Assembly: GCA_963736505.1 (NCBI GenBank) | Contig: CAVTOZ010000004.1 | Coordinates: 124,001 to 188,000, forward strand | Direction of reading: 5' to 3' | Length of the DNA: 64,000 nucleotides | Source: Solirubrobacter sp963736505 | Lineage (GTDB): Bacteria > Actinomycetota > Thermoleophilia > Solirubrobacterales > Solirubrobacteraceae | Shown here: one piece after another, positions 24,006 through 32,682 of the stretch | How positions within the stretch are numbered: the stretch's first letter is position 1 | Layout of the letters: every line of letters begins with the position of its first letter | Program-made: the position numbers and the translations under genes | Notes under the pieces: model-generated | What the model was told of the DNA's origin: nothing | Databases searched by the model: none | What the model saw: only the letters and a program-made list of their open reading frames with translations

Positions 24006-25637
24006 AGCGCGTCCTGGTCGCGACGCTGGCCGCCCTCGCGCTGACCGCGACGCCGGCGCACGCGGCCGTCTTCACCGTCACGACCGGGGCCGACACGAGC
24101 CCGCAGAACCCCGCGGGCTGCACGGCGATCGCGTGCTCGCTGCGGCAAGCCGTCGCCGCCGCCGTGGGCAACGGCAACGGGGCGGCCGACCAGATCGTCG
24201 TCCCGGCGGGGAACTACACGCTCAGCTTCGGCGCGCTGGCGGTCGGCAACAGCGCGACCGGGATCGCGATCTCCGGCGCCGGCGCGGCGACGACGATCGT
24301 CTCGGCGAACAAGCAGAGCCAGGTGCTCACGCTCGGCGGGGAGACGTCGGTGACCGTCAGCGGCGTCACCCTGCGCGACGGCAACGCGGGCACCGCGTCC
24401 GGCGGAGTCGTCCAGGTCGGCAACACCGCGACGCTCGGGCTCGATCACGTGCGCGTGACGGCGGGCACCGCGGCCACCGGCGGCGGGATCGCGGCGACGA
24501 CCTCGCGGCTGGTCGTGATCAGCTCCAGCCTGATCGACGGCAACGTCGCGACCGGCGCGGGCGGCGGCGGGCTCTTCCTCGACAGCGGCACGACGACCGT
24601 GATCCGCGACACGACGGTCGCGTTCAACACCGCGAGCACCGGGGCCGGGATCGACGTCCCCGCCAACACGTCGGCGACCCAGTTGCGCGCCGTCACGCTC
24701 GCCGACAACCAGGGCGGCGGACTGAACGCCGGGGCCGGCGCGCCGGTCTCCGTCGGCGGCTCGATCCTCGCCGGCAACACGCCCGTCAACTGCGCGGGCG
24801 CCGCGCCGTCCGACGCCGGCGCCAACCTCGAGTCCGGCAGCGAGTGCGGCCTGGCCGGGCACCAGAACACCGACCCGCAGCTCCCGCAGGCGCTCTCGGA
24901 CGGCGGCGGCCAGACGCCGGTCCTGGCGCTCGCGCCGGGGAGCCCGGCCGTCGACATCGTGCCACGTGCCTGTCCGCGGCCGACCAGCGCGACGTCGCCC
25001 GCCCGCAAGGCGCCGCCTGCGACGCCGGGGCGTACGAGCTGATCCCGCCCGCGTCTCCGCCCCCGGCACCGACGCCCACCCCCACGCCGCCCCCGCCGCC
25101 GCCGGCGCCGAAGTTCCACTCGCTCGTCGTGATCGGGCCGGTCAGCGGGAAAGTGCTCGTGAAGCTGCCCGGGAGCTCGAAGTTCGTCGCCATGACGCCG
25201 TCACCGGCATCCCGCTCGGCGCCACGGTCGATGCGCGCGACGGCCACGTGCGGCTGACGTCGGTGCCGAAGTCCGGCGGCGCGCCGCAGAGCGCGGAGTT
25301 CTGGGACGGGATCTTCAAGGTCACCCAGCCCGGCTCGATCACGCAGCTGCAGCTCGTCGAGCCGCTCGCCGCCTGCCCGAAGGCCGGCAAGGCCTCGATC
25401 GCCGCCAAGAAACCGAAGACGCGGCGGCTGTGGGGGAGCGGAACCGGCTCCTTCCGCACCCGCGGCCAGTACAGCGCGGCCACGGTGCGCGGGACGAAGT
25501 GGTTCGTCGAGGACTCCTGCGGACAGACGCTCACGCGCGTCGCGCACGGCGTCGTGTCGGTGCGCGACGAGGTCAAGCACAAGACGATCGTGCTGCGCGC
25601 CGGCAAGCGCTACATCGCGCGAGCACGACGACGCTAG
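24002..25637 (+). pseudogene. Tandem family member D: secreted beta-helix protein, two frameshifts
   Basis: From ATG 24002 the frame gives a signal peptide (MKRVLVATLAALALTATPA), CSLRQAVAAAVGNGNGAADQ and the beta-helix. Near 24965-24980 one base appears to be missing: the DQRDVARPQG...CDAGAYE block and Pro linker are in the next frame. Near 25190-25196 another base is missing, after which TGIPLGATVDARDGHVRL, KPKTRRLWGSGTGSFRTRG and VEDSCGQTLTRV follow in a third frame to 25637. The restored product is about 545 residues, the same size as B and C. Both shifts are single deletions, so either assembly error or recent decay is possible. Confidence 0.8.
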
Positions 25638-25654
25638 GCCTCCCCGTTCGACGG

Positions 25655-25684
25655 TTGTCGTGCGGACCGTGCCTCGGTTACGCT
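25655..25684 (+). promoter_or_regulatory. Promoter of family member E
   Basis: TTGTCG (25655-25660), an 18-nt spacer and TACGCT (25679-25684). The -10 ends 11 nt before ATG 25696, so the leader is a few nucleotides. Confidence 0.55.
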
Positions 25685-25695
25685 CGGCGCGGTCG

Positions 25696-27822
25696 ATGCA
25701 GGGACGCTCTTCGATAGTCGGGCGGGCACTGACGCTCGCGCTCGCGGCGGTGCTGTTCGCCGTCCCCGCCGCGCGTGCCGAGACGTTCACGGTCACCGGC
25801 ACCCAGGACGTCAGCGACGCCTGCAGCGGCACCTCGTGCCCGAGCATCCGCTCCGCGCTCGCCGCCGCCGGCGCGCTCGCAGGCGCCGACACGATCCTGG
25901 TGCCGGCCGGCGACTACCAGCTCGGCGCCGAGCTCGACATCGGCAGCGAGGTGACGATCCGCGGCGACAGCGCGCGCACCACCACCGTCCTCGGCACCGA
26001 CTCCGCGCGCGTGTTCGAGGTGATGCAGGGCGCGACGGCGACGATCTCGCACCTGACGATGAAGAGCGGCACCGCCAACAACGGCAACGGCTGCTGGGGC
26101 GGCAACCTGCGCAACGACGGCACGGTCGTGCTCGACCACATCCGCTCGACCGACGGCGAGGCGTGCAGCGGCGGCGGCCTCGGCAACATCGCGGGCACGA
26201 TGACGGTGCAGTCGAGCCTGATCGACAGCAACACGGCCGACATCGGCGGCTCGGACTCCGGCGGGATCCAGAACTTCGGCTCGCCCGGCAGCCCCGGGAA
26301 CCTGACCGTGCGCGACACGACGATCGCGTTCAACAACGCCGCCAACGGCGGCGGCATCCTCTCGTGGAGCTTCAGCGGCGACGTCCCGAACGTGACGCGG
26401 CTCGAGCGCGTGACCGTCGCGTTCAACAGCGGCGGCGGCATCCGCAAGGGCGACGACAGCCAGACCTTCACGGTCGCCTCCTCGCTGATCGGCGACAACG
26501 GCTCGGGCGACTGCTCCGGCACGATCACCGACCTCGGCCACAACTTCCAGTCGCACGCGACCTGCGGGTTCGACCACACCGAGTCCGACATGGAGATCAG
26601 CGACGGCCGTACGGACCTCGGCGGCGAGACCGACGTGCTCCCGCTCGGCAACCGCAGCGAGGCGATCGACGGCGGCGGCGACTGCACGGGCAGCGACCAG
26701 CGCGACCTCGCGCGCCCGCAGGGCGAGGCGTGCGACGCGGGCGCGTTCGAGGTCGCCGCCGGCACGCGGATCGACTCCGGGCCGAGCGGCGCCGTCAACC
26801 GCAGGGAGGTCGCGCTCGCGTTCTCCAAGGCGCCGGACAACCAGGCCGACCCCGTCACGTTCGAGTGCCGGCTCGAGCCCGTCGAGACGGACTACTCGGC
26901 CTGCGCCTCGCCGCAGTCCTACGGCGGGCTCGGCGACGGCACGTACCGCTTCCTCGTGCGCGCCGTCAACGACGCCGGGACGCCGATCGGCGCGGCCGAC
27001 ACGCGCACGTTCCGCGTCGACGCAACGGCGCCGGATCCGCCCGCGATCGTCTCCGCGGCGTCCGGCACCCTGTCCGGCACGGCCGAGCCAGGCGCGACGA
27101 TCTCGGTCCTGGAAGGCGACGCGCTGGTGGCGCTGACGACGGCCGGAGCCGACGGCGCCTGGTCGGTGGCCGTCCCGACCGCGGGGGTCCACACGTACAC
27201 GGTCCGCGCGACCGACCCGGCCGGCAACGTGTCCGCCGCGTCCGCGCCGGTGACGATGGGGACCGCGGCGATCGCCCAGGCGACGCCGACGCCGGTCGCG
27301 ACGCCCACGCCCGTGCCCGGCAAGACCGTCGTCGCCACCCCACTCAGCGGCAAAGTGCTCATCAAGCTCCCCGGCGCCAAAGGCTTCACCGAGGTCGACG
27401 CCGCCACCGGAATCCCACTCGGCTCAACCGTCGACACCCGCCACGGCGTCGTCGAGATCACCGCCAAGCCCGGCCAGACCGCCAAGTTCTACGACGGCCT
27501 CTTCAAAGTCACCCAGTCAGGCGGCATCACCACCCTCACGCTCGTCGAAACGCTCGCACCCTGCGGCAAAGCCGCCCGCGCCGCCGCGGCGAAGAAACCC
27601 AAGACCCGCAAACTCTGGGGCGACGGCACCGGCAGCTTCCGCACCCGCGGCCAATACAGCGCCGCCACCGTCCGCGGCACCACCTGGCTCGTCCAAGACT
27701 CCTGCGCCGGCACCCTCACCCGCGTCAAAAAGGGCGTCGTCTCGGTCACCGACACCGTCAAGCACAAGACCATCCTGCTCAAAGCCGGCAAGCACTACCT
27801 CGCCAAGCCGAGGCGGCGGTGA
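25696..27822 (+). CDS. Tandem family member E: secreted beta-helix/Ig-like protein with FecR-like C-terminal module
   Basis: 708 residues. Signal peptide with SIVGRALTLALAAVLFAVPA; CPSIRSALAAAGALAGADTI; a beta-helix with GGGLGNIAGTMTVQSSLID; DQRDLARPQGEACDAGAFE; one FECRLEP-type domain and one AEPGATISVLEGD-type Ig domain; a short linker; then the module from about residue 540. The start at ATG 25696 follows a good promoter. Its last 486 bp of module match member A almost exactly. Its TGA overlaps the GTG of F (GTGA), so E-F are coupled. Confidence 0.85.
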   Translation: MQGRSSIVGRALTLALAAVLFAVPAARAETFTVTGTQDVSDACSGTSCPSIRSALAAAGALAGADTILVPAGDYQLGAELDIGSEVTIRGDSARTTTVLGTDSARVFEVMQGATATISHLTMKSGTANNGNGCWGGNLRNDGTVVLDHIRSTDGEACSGGGLGNIAGTMTVQSSLIDSNTADIGGSDSGGIQNFGSPGSPGNLTVRDTTIAFNNAANGGGILSWSFSGDVPNVTRLERVTVAFNSGGGIRKGDDSQTFTVASSLIGDNGSGDCSGTITDLGHNFQSHATCGFDHTESDMEISDGRTDLGGETDVLPLGNRSEAIDGGGDCTGSDQRDLARPQGEACDAGAFEVAAGTRIDSGPSGAVNRREVALAFSKAPDNQADPVTFECRLEPVETDYSACASPQSYGGLGDGTYRFLVRAVNDAGTPIGAADTRTFRVDATAPDPPAIVSAASGTLSGTAEPGATISVLEGDALVALTTAGADGAWSVAVPTAGVHTYTVRATDPAGNVSAASAPVTMGTAAIAQATPTPVATPTPVPGKTVVATPLSGKVLIKLPGAKGFTEVDAATGIPLGSTVDTRHGVVEITAKPGQTAKFYDGLFKVTQSGGITTLTLVETLAPCGKAARAAAAKKPKTRKLWGDGTGSFRTRGQYSAATVRGTTWLVQDSCAGTLTRVKKGVVSVTDTVKHKTILLKAGKHYLAKPRRR
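27315..27800 (+). repeat. 486-bp near-identical tract shared with 19651-20136 (copy 2)
   Basis: Covers almost all of the C-terminal module of member E. The flanking upstream Ig-coding DNA differs completely from member A, so the shared block is limited to the module and is best explained by gene conversion or recent copying. Confidence 0.85.
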
Positions 27823-30611
27823 AACGGGCCCTGGTGGCAGCGGCCGCCGCGCTCGCCCTGAGCGCGCCGCCGGCCGGCGCCGCCAGCTTCACCGTCACGA
27901 CCAACCTCGACGCGCCCGGCGTCTGCGCCGCCGACCTGTGCACGCTGCGCGCCGCGCTGGCGGCGAGCGCCGACACGCCTGAGGCGGACACGATCGCGCT
28001 CGGCGCCGACGACTACGCCGTCACGCTCGGCGAGCTGCCGGCGGCGGGCGACGTGACGATCCAGGGCGTGAGCGCGCGCACGACCACGGTGCACGCCACC
28101 GGCAGCCGCGTGCTCGCCGTCAGCGCGGGCAGCGTCAAGATCGCGCACGCCACGCTGCGCGGGGGCTCGACCGCCGGCGACGGCGGCGTCCTGGTCAACG
28201 CCGGCACGCTCGAGCTCGACCACGTGCGCGTGACCGGCGGCGCGGCGGCCGACGGCGGCGGGATCGCCAACCAGGGCACGCTGACGCTCGACCACAGCCT
28301 CGTCGACGCCAACCAGGCCACCGCGGCGGGCGGCGGCGTGTTCAACACGGGCACGCTGACCGCGCGCGACTCGACGGTCGCGCTCAACACCGCCGCGGGC
28401 ATCGGCGGCATCAGCGGCGGGGGCGCGACGCTCGATCGCGTGACCGTCGCGCGCAACGGCGGCGGCGGCGTGGGCGGCGACGCGATCCGCGTCACCGGCT
28501 CGCTGCTGGCGGCCAACGAGATCGCCCCGGGCACGCCGAAGGACTGCTTCGCGGGCATCACGACCGGCGGCGGCAACGTCGCGTCGTCGTTCAGCTGCCT
28601 GCTCGGGATGCAGGACAAGGTGCTCGCGGACCCGAAGCTCGGGCTCGCGCTCGTGAACGCCGGCGGCGAGACCGACGTCCTGCGCCTGGCGCCCGACAGC
28701 GAGGCCCAGGACTTCAGCGGCGCGTGCGCGAGCACCGACCAGCGCGGGCTCCTGCGCCCCCAGGGCGGCGCCTGCGATCCCGGCGCGTACGAGATCGAGG
28801 CCGTCCAGCTCACCGGGCCGCAAGGGCCGACGGCCTCCCACGACGTCGAGTTCAGCTTCACCGCCGCTCCTGGCAGCGATTTCCGCTGCACGCTCGACGG
28901 CGAGGCCGGCCCGTGCACGTCACCGCAGGACCTCCAGCTCGACGACGGCCCGCACACCTTCAGCGTGCAGGCCGTCAGCGGCGACGAGCCGCTGAGCGAC
29001 GTGGTCGAGCGAAGCCTGACGATCGACACCGTCGCGCCGGAGATCACGTTCACGCCGGAGCCGCCGGCGCTGACCAACCAGTCCTCGATCGCGTTCACGT
29101 TCAGCGCCGGCGAGGAGGTGGCGTTCACGTGCCACCTCGACGCCGTCGCCTTCGCGCCGTGCACGTCCGGCCACCTGTACGAGGACCTCGCGGACGGCGA
29201 CCACACGTTCACGCTGCGCGCCGCCGACGCCGCCGGCAACGCCACGGTCGCCGTGCGGCGCTTCACCGTCGACACCGTCAAGCCGGACGCGCCGGTGGTC
29301 GAGCACCCGGCCGAAGGCAGCCTCGCGACCAGCTCGCCGGTCGTGTTCGACGGGACCGTCGCCGAGCCCGGCGGCGCCGTGACGATCCGCGAGAACGGCG
29401 TGCTGCGCGGGCGCGTGAACTCGCTCGACGGCGTCTGGAGCACGCCGATCGCGGCGTCCGACGGGACCCACACGTACGCGATCACGGTCGACGACGCCGC
29501 CGGCAACACCTCGGCGCCGGTGCTGCGGACCGTGCGCGTCGACGCCGACGCGCCCGCCGCGCCGCGGATCGTCTCGCCCGCCGAGGCCAGCGCGCAGCGC
29601 AGCACGACGGTGACGCTCGCGGGCACCACGGAGCCGGGAGCGAGCGTCGCCGTGCTCGAGGGCGCCGACGCGCGCGGCGCGGCGACCGCCGACGCCGACG
29701 GCGACTGGGCGCTCGCGATCGCCGGCGTCGCCGAGGGCGTGCACGCCTACACCGCGACGGCGACCGACACCGCCGGCCACGTGGGAGCGGCGTCGGAGCC
29801 GCGCAGCGTGCGCGTGGACCTCACCCCGCCGCCCGCGCCGGTCGTCTCCGGCGGCCCTGACGCGTTCGAGCTCTCCTCGCCTGAGGCGGACGCCGTGCTC
29901 GCGTGCCGGCTCGACGGGCCGGCGGGGCCGGGCGAGTTCGCCGCCTGCGCCTCGCCCCTGAGCTTCCCGGGACTGCCGGCCGGCGAGTACCTGCTCGTTG
30001 TGCGCGCGACCGACGCGGCCGGCAACGCGAGCACGACCGAGCGGCGCTTCGCCGTCGCCGCCGCGCTGCCCGCGCCGGCGCCGGCCGCGACGCCGCGGCC
30101 CGTCGCGACCCCGGCCCCGACGCCGTCGTTCCGCCAGACCGTCGTGCTGCGGCCTTCGACCGGCCGCACGCTGATCAAGCGGCCGGGCGCGACCGCGTTC
30201 GAGGAGCTGCGCAGCAAGACCACGGTCCCGCTCGGCGCGACCGTCGACGCCCGCACCGGCCTCGTCGTCATCACCGCCGCGCCCGCCGGCGGCGCGTCGC
30301 CGCAGTCGGCGGAGTTCACCGGCGGCGTGTTCACGATCGCCCAGCCGGACGGCGCGACGGAGCTCGCGCTCAGCGGGACGCTGCGCTGCGGCACGACGCG
30401 AAGGCTGTGGGGCGACGGCGCCGGCGCGTTCCGGATCCGCGGGCGCTTCGGCACGGCGACGGGGCGCGGCGCCAAGTGGCTGGTGCAGGACTCGTGCAGG
30501 ACCACGGTCGTCCGCGTCACCCGCGGCGTCGTCGCCGTGCGCGACGACCGCACGCGCAAGACGCTGCTCGTACGCGCAGGGCGGCGCTACGAGACCCGTC
30601 CAAAGCGCTAG
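27819..30611 (+). CDS. Tandem family member F: secreted beta-helix/Ig-like protein, most divergent C-terminal module
   Basis: 930 residues from GTG 27819, overlapping the end of E. Signal peptide KRALVAAAAALALSAPPAGA; CTLRAALAASADTPEADTI; a beta-helix (LDHVRVTGGAAADGGGIAN; RDSTVALNTAAGIGG); DQRGLLRPQGGACDPGAYE. Five or so Ig-like units follow, of both the FTCHLDAVAFAPCTSG and the TEPGASVAVLEGAD kinds. The module is diverged (RTLIKRPGATAFEELRSKTT; LRCGTTRRLWGDGAGAFRIR; GRFGTATGRGAKW; VQDSCRTT) and lacks the KKPKTRK linker, but keeps both cysteines and the LWG-G-G-FR core. Confidence 0.85.
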   Translation: MKRALVAAAAALALSAPPAGAASFTVTTNLDAPGVCAADLCTLRAALAASADTPEADTIALGADDYAVTLGELPAAGDVTIQGVSARTTTVHATGSRVLAVSAGSVKIAHATLRGGSTAGDGGVLVNAGTLELDHVRVTGGAAADGGGIANQGTLTLDHSLVDANQATAAGGGVFNTGTLTARDSTVALNTAAGIGGISGGGATLDRVTVARNGGGGVGGDAIRVTGSLLAANEIAPGTPKDCFAGITTGGGNVASSFSCLLGMQDKVLADPKLGLALVNAGGETDVLRLAPDSEAQDFSGACASTDQRGLLRPQGGACDPGAYEIEAVQLTGPQGPTASHDVEFSFTAAPGSDFRCTLDGEAGPCTSPQDLQLDDGPHTFSVQAVSGDEPLSDVVERSLTIDTVAPEITFTPEPPALTNQSSIAFTFSAGEEVAFTCHLDAVAFAPCTSGHLYEDLADGDHTFTLRAADAAGNATVAVRRFTVDTVKPDAPVVEHPAEGSLATSSPVVFDGTVAEPGGAVTIRENGVLRGRVNSLDGVWSTPIAASDGTHTYAITVDDAAGNTSAPVLRTVRVDADAPAAPRIVSPAEASAQRSTTVTLAGTTEPGASVAVLEGADARGAATADADGDWALAIAGVAEGVHAYTATATDTAGHVGAASEPRSVRVDLTPPPAPVVSGGPDAFELSSPEADAVLACRLDGPAGPGEFAACASPLSFPGLPAGEYLLVVRATDAAGNASTTERRFAVAAALPAPAPAATPRPVATPAPTPSFRQTVVLRPSTGRTLIKRPGATAFEELRSKTTVPLGATVDARTGLVVITAAPAGGASPQSAEFTGGVFTIAQPDGATELALSGTLRCGTTRRLWGDGAGAFRIRGRFGTATGRGAKWLVQDSCRTTVVRVTRGVVAVRDDRTRKTLLVRAGRRYETRPKR

Positions 30612-30619
30612 GTCCGCCA

Positions 30620-30649
30620 TTGCTCATCCGGCCGGCGTCTGGGATGGTC
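30620..30649 (+). promoter_or_regulatory. Promoter candidate of family member G
   Basis: TTGCTC (30620-30625), 18 nt, then ATGGTC (30644-30649), 8 nt before ATG 30658. The -10 is weak, but the layout matches those of H and I. Confidence 0.35.
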
Positions 30650-30657
30650 GGAGGCGA

Positions 30658-32637
30658 ATGCGGGTGCGCGTTTCCCTCCTGGCCGCTGTGGTCCTCCTTC
30701 TCAGCGCCACTCCCGCCTCGGCGGCCACGTTCGACGTCACGACGACCGCCGACGGGGCTGGACAGTGCCCCACGATCCGCAACGTGCCGTGCACGCTGCG
30801 CCAGGCGATCACCAACGCGAACGGCAACGGCGCCGGGACGTTCGACACGATCAACCTGCCCGCCGGGATGTACACGCTGACGTCCGCCCTTCCGGCCGTG
30901 ACCGACGCGATCATCCTCGGCGCGAACGCCGCCACCACGACGGTCCAGGGAAACGGGACGTTCCGCATCTTCTCGGTGCAGTCCGAGGCGATCGTGGGGA
31001 TCGGGAGCCTGACGATCGCCAACGGCGCGGCCACGGGCGCGAGCGACGACGTCGGCGGGAACATCCGCGTCGGGGCAGGCTCGACGCTTCTGCTCGACCA
31101 CTCGCGCGTGATGGGCGGGAAGGCGGGACGCGGCGGCGGGATCGGCATCCAGGGCGGCGCCGCGACGATCACGTCGAGCCTGATCGATCACAACCAGGCG
31201 GTGAACGTCGTCGGCACCAACCTCTCCGGCGACGGCGGCGGCATCCTCAACACCAACCAGGGCGGGAACGGCGCCGCCATCAAGATCTCCGACTCGACGA
31301 TCGCGTTCAACAAGGCCCAGACGGGGGCGGGCATCGTCGTCCGCGACAGCGGCGGCAACGCGACGACGCTCACTCGCTCGACGGTCGCCTTCAACGACGC
31401 ATCCTCGTTCGCGGGTGGCGGCATCTACCTCCCCGACGCGCAGACCTTCACGGCGACCGGCTCGATCGTGTCGAACAACACCGGCAATCTGAGCCAGGCT
31501 GCCGTCCTGATCGGCCCGTCCAACTGCGGCGGCGCCACGAAGCCCACCAGCGGCGGCTTCAACGTCGAGTCGCTGGCGGACTGCAACTTCACGGCGGGCA
31601 CCGACAGGCGCAACACCGATCCCTTGCTCCCGAAGGCGCTCGCCGACGGCGGCCAGACGCCGGTCCTCCCGATTCCGACGAACAGCCCGGCCGTCAATCT
31701 CATGCCGGCCGGCAACGCCGCCTGCACCGGGTCTGACCAGCGCGACCTCGCCCGCCCGCAGGGAGCCGGGTGCGATGCCGGCGCATACGAGGCTGACGTC
31801 ACACCTCCAGCCGAGACGATCGACTCCGGTCCGGAGGGCACGATCACCGGCTCGAGCGCGTCGTTCACGTTCAGCTCGCCGGAGTCCGGCATCACCTTCG
31901 CCTGCCGGCTCGACGGGCCTGCGGGGCAGGGCACGTTCGGCGCGTGCACGTCGCCCGCGAGCTTCAGCGGCCTCGCGCCGGGCGCCTACACGTTCGTGGT
32001 GCGAGCAACCGACGCCTCAGGGAATCAGACGACGACGACGCGCTCGTTCACCGTCGCCGTGGTCCAGCCCGCACCGAGCCCGACGCCCACCCCGACGCCC
32101 ACGGCTCCCGTGCCCGTCTTCCACCAGTCCGTGGTGATCCAGCCGGTGCGGGGTAAGACGCTCGTCAAGCTGCCGGGGGCGAGCAAGTACACGCCGGTCG
32201 ACGTCACGATCGGGATCCCGCTCGGCTCGATCGTGGACACGCGCAAGTCCGAGATCCGCCTGTTCTCGATCCCCAAGCCGGGCAAGCCGGCCGAGAGCGC
32301 GCTGTTCTTCGACGGCATCTTCAAGGTCACGCAGGTCGGCGGGATCACCCAGCTGCAGCTCGTGCAGGCGCTCCGCTGCACCAAGCCCGGCAAGGCCTCG
32401 GTCGCCGCCAAGAAGCCGAAGACGCGCAAGCTGTGGGGCGACGGCACTGGCTCCTTCCGCACGCGCGGCCACTACAGCGCCGCGACCGTGCGCGGCACCA
32501 AGTGGCTCGTGCAGGACACGTGCACGACGACGCTGACCCGCGTCGCCAAGGGCGTGGTGTCGGTTCAGGACTTCGTCAAGCACAAGACGCTGCTGGTCCG
32601 GGCGCCGCACCGCTACACAGCCCGTAAGAAGCGCTAG
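30658..32637 (+). CDS. Tandem family member G: secreted beta-helix protein with one Ig-like domain and FecR-like module
   Basis: 659 residues. Signal peptide RVSLLAAVVLLLSATPASA; CTLRQAITNANGNGAGTFDT, a textbook CSLREA-type start; a beta-helix with GGGIGIQGGAATITSSLIDH and SDSTIAFNKAQTGAGI; DQRDLARPQGAGCDAGAYE; one domain with TFACRLDGPAGQGTF and FVVRATDASGNQ; a (TP)n linker; then the module (GKTLVKLPGASKYTPVDV; FDGIFKVTQVGGITQLQLV; LRCTKPGKAS; TRGHYSAATVRGTKW; VQDTCTTT). About 160 bp of the module (from 32404) is identical to H apart from one base. Confidence 0.87.
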   Translation: MRVRVSLLAAVVLLLSATPASAATFDVTTTADGAGQCPTIRNVPCTLRQAITNANGNGAGTFDTINLPAGMYTLTSALPAVTDAIILGANAATTTVQGNGTFRIFSVQSEAIVGIGSLTIANGAATGASDDVGGNIRVGAGSTLLLDHSRVMGGKAGRGGGIGIQGGAATITSSLIDHNQAVNVVGTNLSGDGGGILNTNQGGNGAAIKISDSTIAFNKAQTGAGIVVRDSGGNATTLTRSTVAFNDASSFAGGGIYLPDAQTFTATGSIVSNNTGNLSQAAVLIGPSNCGGATKPTSGGFNVESLADCNFTAGTDRRNTDPLLPKALADGGQTPVLPIPTNSPAVNLMPAGNAACTGSDQRDLARPQGAGCDAGAYEADVTPPAETIDSGPEGTITGSSASFTFSSPESGITFACRLDGPAGQGTFGACTSPASFSGLAPGAYTFVVRATDASGNQTTTTRSFTVAVVQPAPSPTPTPTPTAPVPVFHQSVVIQPVRGKTLVKLPGASKYTPVDVTIGIPLGSIVDTRKSEIRLFSIPKPGKPAESALFFDGIFKVTQVGGITQLQLVQALRCTKPGKASVAAKKPKTRKLWGDGTGSFRTRGHYSAATVRGTKWLVQDTCTTTLTRVAKGVVSVQDFVKHKTLLVRAPHRYTARKKR

Positions 32638-32646
32638 GTCGCACCG

Positions 32647-32676
32647 TTGCCCAATGGGCCGGGTTCCGGTTAGGGT
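32647..32676 (+). promoter_or_regulatory. Promoter of family member H, leaderless
   Basis: TTGCCC (32647-32652), an 18-nt spacer and TAGGGT (32671-32676). Only 6 nt separate the -10 from ATG 32683, so the transcript should start at the A of the ATG. Confidence 0.6.
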
Positions 32677-32682
32677 CGCCTG

